Positions 44,127 through 51,506 of a stretch of DNA of 64,000 nucleotides are shown one piece after another; the first letter of the stretch is position 1; each line of letters opens with the position of its first letter. The stretch spans positions 1-64,000 of the forward strand of contig CAILCO010000084.1 in NCBI GenBank assembly GCA_903832735.1, given 5' to 3'. This DNA comes from an uncultured Sterolibacterium sp. GTDB taxonomy: Bacteria; Pseudomonadota; Gammaproteobacteria; Burkholderiales; Rhodocyclaceae. The notes under the pieces were generated by a model. It saw only the letters and a program-made list of their open reading frames with translations, made no database searches and was not told the DNA's origin. The translations under genes and the position numbers were made by a program.

Positions 44127-44363
44127 TCAGGCGGCCTTGTTCTTATCGTTCCAGAACAGCAGCGCACCGTGACCATCGTCCAGCGAATAGCTGCGCGAGA
44201 CGAGGATCCAGCCCCGCAGTTGTTCAGTCGAGATCATCTGGTCGAGTTCACGCTTGTCGTCGGCGACAAGGCGCAGCTGACGCGTGGCACGCCTGGTAGA
44301 AACATCCGCAGGCATGATGCTGGGTTTGACGGCGATACGGTGGAGTTGGGCTAGGGTTTCCAT
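44127..44363 (-). CDS. small hypothetical protein (78 aa)
   Basis: ORF immediately upstream of the DUF120-HAD fusion, same strand; no family recognised. Confidence 0.5.
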   Translation of the reverse strand: METLAQLHRIAVKPSIMPADVSTRRATRQLRLVADDKRELDQMISTEQLRGWILVSRSYSLDDGHGALLFWNDKNKAA

Positions 44364-44504
44364 GATCGCTCGCGATTATCCGGAAAGCATCACTCTATTC
44401 CCTTGCCGGGCTATTCCTAATGCCAATTTGCGGCGGAATTCCCGCTCTGATCGGCTAATAGGGCAACGGACAGGGGGCTGTGGCCAGAACGCAAGGGGCG
44501 CGCA

Positions 44505-44858
44505 CTAGCCGCATAAGTTTCGAGGGCATTGCGTCTTGCAGGCGCAACAGAGGTAAGTGGCCGCATCCATGGCGCGCATCTTCTCCAGCCGGGATTCCGC
44601 GTCGTAGCAGCGCTGGCAGTAGGGGCCGGTCTTCTTGCCGTTGTCGACACGGTAGTAGGCGATGCCGTCAGACTTGAGTTGCCCGTCCTGTACAAGTCCA
44701 GTCGTCATCGAATGCGAATGAACTTGATCACTGCGCGCAGAGATCTGCAGTTGGCGCAAAGTGGCAGCCCCGTGCAAGGCCGTGAATTGTTCTTGGGCCT
44801 CGACCACAGCACCCCGCTTCAACAGCTCGAGTATGTCGTCATAGTTAAGCAATTTCAT
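44505..44858 (-). CDS. small zinc-ribbon-like hypothetical protein
   Basis: IAYYRVDNGKKTGPYCQRCYDAESRLEKMRAMDAATYLCCACKTQCPRNLCG paired CxxC motifs. Confidence 0.65.
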   Translation of the reverse strand: MKLLNYDDILELLKRGAVVEAQEQFTALHGAATLRQLQISARSDQVHSHSMTTGLVQDGQLKSDGIAYYRVDNGKKTGPYCQRCYDAESRLEKMRAMDAATYLCCACKTQCPRNLCG

Positions 44859-44966
44859 GTGTATCCTAGAGGCGGTGATTTTTGCTGAATCCTTGATGAT
44901 GACCTGGCGGCGCTATCGTGCTTATCATCTGGTCAGGCAGTCACTCAACAACCATGAGCCAACACC

Positions 44967-45440
44967 ATGATCCGCAAAACGCTGATATTGATTTCCCTCC
45001 TCGTTGCCGAAATTTCTTTTGCTGCGCCACAAAGCCCGACGATTGCGCCCGTCGAAATTGTCAATGTCGCGTTCGGCATCTTCGACGATAGTACCCCGGG
45101 CGAACTGCATTTGGATCCTACGGATATTATTCCCCGCAAAGCGGGGCAGCGTTTTGGCTGGGTCATGGAAGTCCGCACCGCGCAACACAGTTTGGCCGTC
45201 CGGGAAGAGTATCTCCAGCCCGGCTTGCCCAGGATCGAAGCGGCCACCGACGCATCCAGCGAAAGCCTGAATATTCCCAACGAACGGCACATCCAGGCAG
45301 GCCAGCGGCAACTCGTACCGGTGAACGGCAAGATCTACGGCATATGGGTCGTCGGCCCAAACGAGCCTGCCGGCCATCGCCTGCTCCATGTCGTCATAGA
45401 AGAAAAACTGGGGGCAAGCTTCGAGTACGAAGTGAAATAA
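44967..45440 (+). CDS. hypothetical secreted protein
   Basis: Signal peptide MIRKTLILISLLVAEISFAAPQ; remainder lacks recognised motifs. Confidence 0.6.
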   Translation: MIRKTLILISLLVAEISFAAPQSPTIAPVEIVNVAFGIFDDSTPGELHLDPTDIIPRKAGQRFGWVMEVRTAQHSLAVREEYLQPGLPRIEAATDASSESLNIPNERHIQAGQRQLVPVNGKIYGIWVVGPNEPAGHRLLHVVIEEKLGASFEYEVK

Positions 45441-45598
45441 GTAGTCCGCGATCAGCGGTGAATTGCTCGATGCCTTTGACCTGGCGATAGCCTCGACATT
45501 GACGGCGCGGTGTTCGCCACACGGCATTGAGGTTGGCATTACCGCTTATCGGAGGGCGCAGGCCAGGGCAGCCCGGCCGCCCCTCCGCCACGGGTTGC

Positions 45599-46054
45599 TT
45601 ATGCCGCCTTGCGCTCTAGAACCTGCACGTTATTGTCGCCATCGATGACAATCTTGCGCGGCTTCAGGGCTTCCGGAACCTCTCGTACCAACGCAATCTT
45701 GAGCAGGCCGTTGTCCAGGGAAGAACTGACCACCTTGACCTGGTCAGCGAGCTTGAAGCGATGTTCGAAATCCCGCGTAGCGATGCCACGATGCAGGTAG
45801 GTCGTATTCTGCTCGACCTTCTGCTTGCGGCCGACGATCCTCAGATTGTCGCCTTCGACCTCGATGTCCAGTTCGGAACGATCAAACCCCGCGACCGCCA
45901 TGCTGATGCGGTACTGGTCTTCCGCCACCAACTCGATGTTGTATGGCGGGTAACTGGGCTGCGCCTCGGTGCGCTGGGCATCGTGAATCAACTGGGCTAG
46001 GCGGTCAAAACCAATAGCCGAGCGGGAAAGGGTGTTCAGATCAAAAGCACGCAT
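45599..46054 (-). CDS. Hsp20/alpha-crystallin small heat shock protein
   Basis: YPPYNIELVAEDQYRISMAVAGFDRSELDIEVEGDNLRIVGRK...YLHRGIATRDFEHRFKLADQVKVVSSSLDNGLLKIALVREVPEALKPRKI. Confidence 0.95.
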   Translation of the reverse strand: MRAFDLNTLSRSAIGFDRLAQLIHDAQRTEAQPSYPPYNIELVAEDQYRISMAVAGFDRSELDIEVEGDNLRIVGRKQKVEQNTTYLHRGIATRDFEHRFKLADQVKVVSSSLDNGLLKIALVREVPEALKPRKIVIDGDNNVQVLERKAA

Positions 46055-46293
46055 GAGTATATCCTCCGGGAAAAAAGCGATATGGAATTACGGGCCTCGG
46101 TTGAGCACCCGTGCACCGGATATATGCCCGGGATGGGTCGTTTCAAGTACTTGAAATATCGCCGACAGTCCCCATGATGTTCAACTTTTTGTTGCCCCTG
46201 GAGCACTGCAAGGCATTTGGAAAAAGTCGCTCATCCCATTCAGTTGCATTGCTTGCGGTCGTGCCGAGAATAAGACGAGCTACAATTCGGCGA

Positions 46294-46614
46294 ATGACAC
46301 AGACCTTGATTCTCCACGCCGACGCGCCACCAAAACCGGAGGAAGGAAAGCCCTGCAATGGCTGCGGCTGGTGCTGCGTAGCGGAGCGCTGCCCAGTATC
46401 GTGGTTGTTCCTGCCGCTCGGCAAACGAGCATGCACAGCGTTGGAATGGGACGGCGAAATGCGTCGTTACCTCTGTGGCCTGGTCACTCATCCGGCGAAG
46501 CACGTCGGCTGGTTGCCACGACGATGGCAAGACCAATTCAGCCGCTGGTTCGCCTATCGCATCGCCGCCAGCAGAGGCTGTGATTTCGCTGCAAGGGAAG
46601 ATAGCGCCGCATAG
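46294..46614 (+). CDS. YkgJ-like cysteine-cluster protein
   Basis: KPCNGCGWCCVAERCPVSWLFLP...GKRACTALEWDGEMRRYLCGL. Confidence 0.75.
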   Translation: MTQTLILHADAPPKPEEGKPCNGCGWCCVAERCPVSWLFLPLGKRACTALEWDGEMRRYLCGLVTHPAKHVGWLPRRWQDQFSRWFAYRIAASRGCDFAAREDSAA

Positions 46615-46693
46615 ATGCCACGACAACCACATGGAAAAGCCCGCATTATCAGGGGACTTACCTGCCACCTGCTGACTACGTTGGATCTTAACT

Positions 46694-46783
46694 TGGCGGA
46701 GGGTGTGAGATTCGAACTCACGGACGCCTTGCGACATCGACAGTTTTCAAGACTGTTGGTTTAAACCGCTCACCCAACCCTCC
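46694..46783 (-). tRNA. tRNA-Ser (anticodon UGA)
   Basis: Reverse complement GGAGGGTTGGGTGAGCGGTTTAAACC...CAGTCTTGAAAACTG...GTTCGAATC...ACCCTCCGCCA: acceptor stem closes, long variable arm, encoded CCA. Confidence 0.95.
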
Positions 46784-46990
46784 GCAGGAGGCCTGCATTC
46801 TGAACGGTGACGACTAGCTTGTCCATCCCCGTGGGGCAGCGAAATGCCCGTATGTGCTATCGTGGCTTACTCACCCGGCGGGAAAAGTTTACAATTGCCC
46901 CGCTGGACAAAGTCAGAAACTTTTCCCATGCTGGCGAGTCTGAATCGAAGTCGGCTCTTTGTTGGCCCATACATTGGAGGATCCACCGCT

Positions 46991-47680
46991 ATGCAACCGA
47001 ATTTCCAGACCTACAACCAGACGCAAGACGTCGCGCAGTTGCAGAACCGCGTGCTGCGCAACACCTATCTGCTGCTGGCCGTATCGATGGTACCTACGGT
47101 GCTCGGCGCCCTGATCGGCGTGCAGATGGGTTTCTCGTTCATGACCGGCAGTCCGATGATGGGCTTCCTGCTGTTCCTGGGCATCGCCATGGCCTTCATG
47201 TATGGCATCGAGAAGACCAAGGAAACCGGCATGGGCGTCGTGCTGCTGCTCGGCTTCACCTTCTTCATGGGGCTGATGCTGTCGAACATCCTGCGGGCGG
47301 CGCTGGGCTTTTCCAACGGCGGCATGCTGATCGCGATGGCGGCCGGCGGCACCGGCGCGATCTTCTTCACCCTGGCAGGCATCGCCTCCACGACCCAGCG
47401 CGACTTTTCCAGCATCGGCAAGTTCCTCTTCGCCGGCGTGATCCTGCTCCTGGTCGCGTCGCTGGCCAATGTCTTCTTCCATATCCCGGCGCTGGCGCTG
47501 GCCGTCTCGGCGATTGCCGTGGCGATCTTCTCGGCCTACATCCTCTACGATATCAACCGCATCGTGCATGGCGGCGAGACCAACTACATCTCGGCCACGC
47601 TGGCGGTCTACCTCGACGTCTACAACATCTTCGTGAACCTGCTGAACCTGCTGATGATCTTCAGCGGCCGGCGCGACTAA
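46991..47680 (+). CDS. Bax inhibitor-1/YccA family membrane protein
   Basis: VLRNTYLLLAVSMVPTVLGALIGVQMG...LYDINRIVHGGETNYISATLAVYLDVYNIFVNLLNLL. Confidence 0.93.
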   Translation: MQPNFQTYNQTQDVAQLQNRVLRNTYLLLAVSMVPTVLGALIGVQMGFSFMTGSPMMGFLLFLGIAMAFMYGIEKTKETGMGVVLLLGFTFFMGLMLSNILRAALGFSNGGMLIAMAAGGTGAIFFTLAGIASTTQRDFSSIGKFLFAGVILLLVASLANVFFHIPALALAVSAIAVAIFSAYILYDINRIVHGGETNYISATLAVYLDVYNIFVNLLNLLMIFSGRRD

Positions 47681-47686
47681 CTAGTC

Positions 47687-47737
47687 GTCGGGCTGAAGCC
47701 CGACCTACCCTAGGGCGGCTTACTTAAGCCGCCCTAG
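47687..47737. repeat. two adjacent palindromes (REP-like plus 13-bp-arm hairpin)
   Basis: GTCGGGCTgaAGCCCGAC (47687-47704) and CTAGGGCGGCTTA-ct-TAAGCCGCCCTAG (47710-47737), in the gap between convergent genes. Confidence 0.8.
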
Positions 47738-47758
47738 TCGTTTCCAGCGTGTGCGTTT

Positions 47759-49054
47759 CTAGCGCGTGAATAGCGCGATCGATTCGACGTGCGAGGTCTG
47801 CGGAAACATGTTGGCGATGCCCGCGCCGCGCAGCCTGTAGCCCTGCTCATGGACCAGTACCGCAGCGTCCCGCGCCAATGTCGCCGGACTGCAGGAAATG
47901 TAGACGATGGTCGCAGGCGCGTTGGTGCCCAGCGCCTTGACCAGCGCAATCGCGCCATCACGCGGCGGGTCGATCAGCATCTTGTCGAAGCTGCCCAGCG
48001 CGGCGATGCTCTCCGGGGTGGCCTCGAACAGGTTGGCGACGCGAAATTTCGTGTTGCCGTCCAACCCGTTCAGTGTCGCGTTGGCCTGCGCCTGCGCCAC
48101 CAGCGCAGCAGCACCCTCGACGCCGACCACCTGCGCGCCGCTCCTGGCGATCGGCAGGGTGAAGTTGCCCAGGCCGCAGAACATGTCGGCGATGCGCTGG
48201 TGCTTTTCCGGCGCCAGGAGCGCCATCGCGCGGCGCACCAGCATGCGGTTGATGCCGTGGTTGACCTGGGTGAAATCCAGCGGCGAAAAGCGCAATTCGA
48301 TGGCGAACTCGGGCAGGGTATAGGCCAGCGGCGGCGCGCCCTTGGGATGAAGCAGAGAGAGCGAGGCCGGCCCGCCCGGTTGCAGGTACAGCGTCAAACT
48401 ATGCCGCTCGGCAAACTCGCACAGGCGGCTCTCGTCACCGGCGCTGACAGTCTCCAATACGCGCAGCACGAGAACCTTCTGGCTGTCGCCGATGGCGACC
48501 TCGATTTGCGGGATACGGTCGGGAATCGACAGGCCGGAGATCAGGCCGCGCAGTTCAGGCAACAGTGCGGAAATATCCGCCGGCAACACTTCGCAAGACT
48601 CCATGGCCGCGACATAACTGCTGCGCTTCTCGTGAAATCCGACCAGCACGCCGCCCTTCTTCGGTACCAGCCGCACCGACAGCCGCGCCCGCTTGCGGTA
48701 GCCCCAGGCCGGACCGTAGATCGCCGGATACAGCACTTCGGGGTGCAAACGGCCGATATGCCAGAAAGCGTCCTCGAGCACGCGCTGCTTGGCCGCTGCC
48801 TGGGCCGCCGGCTCCAGATGCTGCATGCTGCAGCCGCCGCAGATGCCGAAATACCGGCAGCGCGGTTCACTGCGCTGTGCGCTGGGCTGCAGAATGCTGA
48901 GCGCAGTTGCCTGCTCGTAACTGGGCTTTCTGCGGAAGCTGGAATACTCGACTTCCTCGCCGGGCAAGGCGCCCTCGATGAATATCGTCTTGCCTTCGAC
49001 GTGGGCGACGCCGCGACCTTCGTGGTCTAGCGATTCTATGATGGCGATCGGCAT
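47759..49054 (-). CDS. rlmD: 23S rRNA (uracil(1939)-C(5))-methyltransferase
   Basis: TRAM-like N-term; CRYFGICGGCSMQHL; DMFCGLGNFTLPIA; IDPPRDGA; VYISCSPATLARD. Confidence 0.95.
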   Translation of the reverse strand: MPIAIIESLDHEGRGVAHVEGKTIFIEGALPGEEVEYSSFRRKPSYEQATALSILQPSAQRSEPRCRYFGICGGCSMQHLEPAAQAAAKQRVLEDAFWHIGRLHPEVLYPAIYGPAWGYRKRARLSVRLVPKKGGVLVGFHEKRSSYVAAMESCEVLPADISALLPELRGLISGLSIPDRIPQIEVAIGDSQKVLVLRVLETVSAGDESRLCEFAERHSLTLYLQPGGPASLSLLHPKGAPPLAYTLPEFAIELRFSPLDFTQVNHGINRMLVRRAMALLAPEKHQRIADMFCGLGNFTLPIARSGAQVVGVEGAAALVAQAQANATLNGLDGNTKFRVANLFEATPESIAALGSFDKMLIDPPRDGAIALVKALGTNAPATIVYISCSPATLARDAAVLVHEQGYRLRGAGIANMFPQTSHVESIALFTR

Positions 49055-49138
49055 GGCGGCGGGAATCGGGAAAAGCGCGATTATATGCGACCTTCAATTC
49101 GTGATCTGTGAGAACATTTCGCTCCGCTATTCTTATCC

Positions 49139-50353
49139 TTGACTGCCATGAAGCGATCGCTGTCTTCCGTCCTCGCCTATGCCGCACTGATCGTCTGCGT
49201 GGCGATGGGCATAAGGCACTCCTTCGGCCTGTTCCTCGGGCCGATGAGCGCCGATCACGGCTGGAACCGCGAAGTGTTTTCCTTCGCCATCGCCCTGCAG
49301 AACCTGATGTGGGGCGCGGCGCAGCCCTTCGCCGGCCTGCTTGCCGACCGCTACGGCGCGAAGCGCGTGCTCTGGGCCGGCAGCCTGCTCTACGTCCTGG
49401 GCCTGATCGGCATGGCCTGGTCGTCCACCGCCAGCGGCTTTGCCGCCAGCGCCGGCCTGCTGATCGGCATCGCGCAAAGCGGCGTCACCTATAGCGTGGT
49501 GTTCTCCGCGATGGGTCAGCTCGTGCCGGCGGAAAGACGCAGTTGGGCGATGGGAGTGGTGGCCGCCGCGGGCTCCTTCGGCCAGTTCCTGATGGTGCCG
49601 GTGGCTGCCGGTCTGCTCGGCGGTCTGGGCTGGTTCGGCACGCTCCTGGTGTTCGCCGCCGGCGCCACCCTGATCATGCCGCTAGGCGCCGCGCTCGGCA
49701 AAGGACTCGCCCCCGCGGCCGCGGCCAGCGGCGGCCAGAACGCCCGGCAGGCGCTGGCCGAGGCATCCTCGGACCGTGGCTTCGTGTTGCTCACCCTGGG
49801 CTATTTCGTCTGCGGCTTCCAGGTGGTGTTCATCGGCGTGCATCTACCGACCTATCTGCTCGACAAGGGCTTGTCCGGCAATGTCGGCGTGACCGCCCTG
49901 GCGCTGATCGGCCTGTTCAATGTCTTCGGCACCTACACCGCCGGATTTCTCGGCGGGCGCTTGCCGAAACGCTATCTCCTCGCCGCCATCTATTCTTTGC
50001 GCAGCGCCGTGATCAGCCTGTTCCTGCTGCTGCCGCTGTCGCCCCTGACGGTCTATCTCTTCGCCGCGGCCATGGGCCTGCTCTGGCTGTCGACGGTGCC
50101 CCTGACCAGCGCCGTGATCGCCCAGATTTTCGGGGTGCGCTTCCTCGGCATGCTCTCGGGCTTCGTCTTCTTCAGCCACCAGATCGGCAGCTTCCTCGGC
50201 GTCTGGCTGGGCGGGCGACTGTTCGACCGCAACGGCAATTACGATCTGGTCTGGGGCATCTGCATAGCATTGGGTGTTATCGCGGCGCTGCTCAATCTCA
50301 ACGTCGACGAGAGCAGCCTGGCCTCGCGCCGGACGCAGCCCGCCGTTGCCTAG
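49139..50353 (+). CDS. MFS transporter (oxalate/formate- or YbfB-type)
   Basis: 12-TM pattern; MGIRHSFGLFLGPMSADHGWNREVFSFAIALQNLMWGAAQPFAGLLADRYGAKRVL. Confidence 0.87.
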   Translation: MTAMKRSLSSVLAYAALIVCVAMGIRHSFGLFLGPMSADHGWNREVFSFAIALQNLMWGAAQPFAGLLADRYGAKRVLWAGSLLYVLGLIGMAWSSTASGFAASAGLLIGIAQSGVTYSVVFSAMGQLVPAERRSWAMGVVAAAGSFGQFLMVPVAAGLLGGLGWFGTLLVFAAGATLIMPLGAALGKGLAPAAAASGGQNARQALAEASSDRGFVLLTLGYFVCGFQVVFIGVHLPTYLLDKGLSGNVGVTALALIGLFNVFGTYTAGFLGGRLPKRYLLAAIYSLRSAVISLFLLLPLSPLTVYLFAAAMGLLWLSTVPLTSAVIAQIFGVRFLGMLSGFVFFSHQIGSFLGVWLGGRLFDRNGNYDLVWGICIALGVIAALLNLNVDESSLASRRTQPAVA

Positions 50354-50368
50354 CGCCGCCTGACTCGA

Positions 50369-50716
50369 ATGTTCGAACGCCATAGCGCCGCGCTGGCTCC
50401 GCGCGGGGTATTCCTCTCCCGCCTGGGCCTGTCCTTTGCCGGAGGACTGGCCGTGATCCTATTCTCCCTGGCCTGGGGCATGGCCGGCTACCACTATTTC
50501 GAAGGGCAGGCCTGGATCGACGCCTTCGTCAATGCGGCGATGCTGCTCTCGGGCATGGGGCCCTTGGCATCGCCGCAAACCAACGCGGGAAAGCTCTTCG
50601 CCGGCCTCTATGCCCTGTATAGCGGCTTCGTCGTCCTGATCGCCGCGGCCATCGCCTTCGCGCCGGTGATACACCGCTTCCTCCACCGCTTCCATCTGGC
50701 GGAGGGGCGGGATTGA
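50369..50716 (+). CDS. small two/three-TM membrane protein with degenerate ion-channel-like pore region
   Basis: WIDAFVNAAMLLSGMGPLASPQTNAGKLFAGLYALYSGFVVLIAAAIAFAPVIHRFLHRFH. Confidence 0.7.
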   Translation: MFERHSAALAPRGVFLSRLGLSFAGGLAVILFSLAWGMAGYHYFEGQAWIDAFVNAAMLLSGMGPLASPQTNAGKLFAGLYALYSGFVVLIAAAIAFAPVIHRFLHRFHLAEGRD

Positions 50717-50726
50717 CTCCGCCTGC

Positions 50727-51506
50727 TCAGTTAGCTACTTGGCTCGCAACTAAGCGCTGGCGCCGCGCCTCGTAAAGACAGATGCCGCTGGCCACTGAGA
50801 CGTTGAGGCTCTCGACGCTGCCCTGCATCGGAATCCGTGCGAGCCTGTCGCAGGTCTCGCGGGTCAACCGGCGCAAGCCGCCGCCTTCGGCGCCGAGCAC
50901 CCAGGCGAGCGCCCCAGTCTGATCGACCGAGTAAAGATCGCCCTCGGCTTCGGCCGCGGCACCGATGGTCAGGATCTCGCGCTCGTTCAATTCGCGCAAG
51001 GTGCGCGCCAGATTGGTCACGGTGATGAACGGTACGCTCTCGGCGGCACCGCTGGCCACCTTGATGGCCGTGGCATTCAGGCCGCAGGCGCGATCCTTGG
51101 GCGCAATCACCGCGTGCACGCCGGCGGCATCGGCGACGCGCAGGCAGGCGCCGAGATTGTGCGGATCCTGCACGCCGTCCAGTACCAGCAGCAAGGCCGG
51201 TTCGGCCAGAGTATCGAGAACGTCGTCGAGCTTGAGCACGCGTTGCGTCGCCGCGACCCGTGCGACCACACCCTGGTGGCGGGCGCTTTGCCCTCCGGCC
51301 CCGGGCACCCCGCCGGCCATCCCGTCCAGTCGCGCCGCCGCCGACAGGATCAGATGCACGCCATGGGTTTCGGCCAGTTTGATCAGATCCCGGGCGCGGC
51401 CGTCCGACCGCTCCTGGTCGAGGAAGATCTCGCGCACGTCGTCCGGACTGTGGCGCAGCTTGGCTATGACGGCGTGGAAGCCGTAGATGAAACGCTGTTC
51501 AGCCAC
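50727..51506 (-). CDS. rlmB: 23S rRNA (guanosine(2251)-2'-O)-methyltransferase
   Basis: YGFHAVIAKLRHSP; LLVLDGVQDPHNLGACLRVADAAGVHAVIAPKDRA; SpoU motifs VLGAEGGGLRRLTRE and SLNVSVASGICLYE. Confidence 0.96.
   Translation of the reverse strand: MAEQRFIYGFHAVIAKLRHSPDDVREIFLDQERSDGRARDLIKLAETHGVHLILSAAARLDGMAGGVPGAGGQSARHQGVVARVAATQRVLKLDDVLDTLAEPALLLVLDGVQDPHNLGACLRVADAAGVHAVIAPKDRACGLNATAIKVASGAAESVPFITVTNLARTLRELNEREILTIGAAAEAEGDLYSVDQTGALAWVLGAEGGGLRRLTRETCDRLARIPMQGSVESLNVSVASGICLYEARRQRLVASQVAN

Noticed and set aside
45441-45598. Possible transposase remnant in the minus-strand ORFs at 44925-45591
   Set aside because: Translations (e.g. NLNAVWRTPRRQCRGYRQVKGIEQFTADRG) do not match a transposase family I can name; no inverted repeats found.
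46694-46783. tRNA-Ser as an integration site for a mobile element
   Set aside because: No integrase and no duplicated tRNA 3' end seen on either side within the window.
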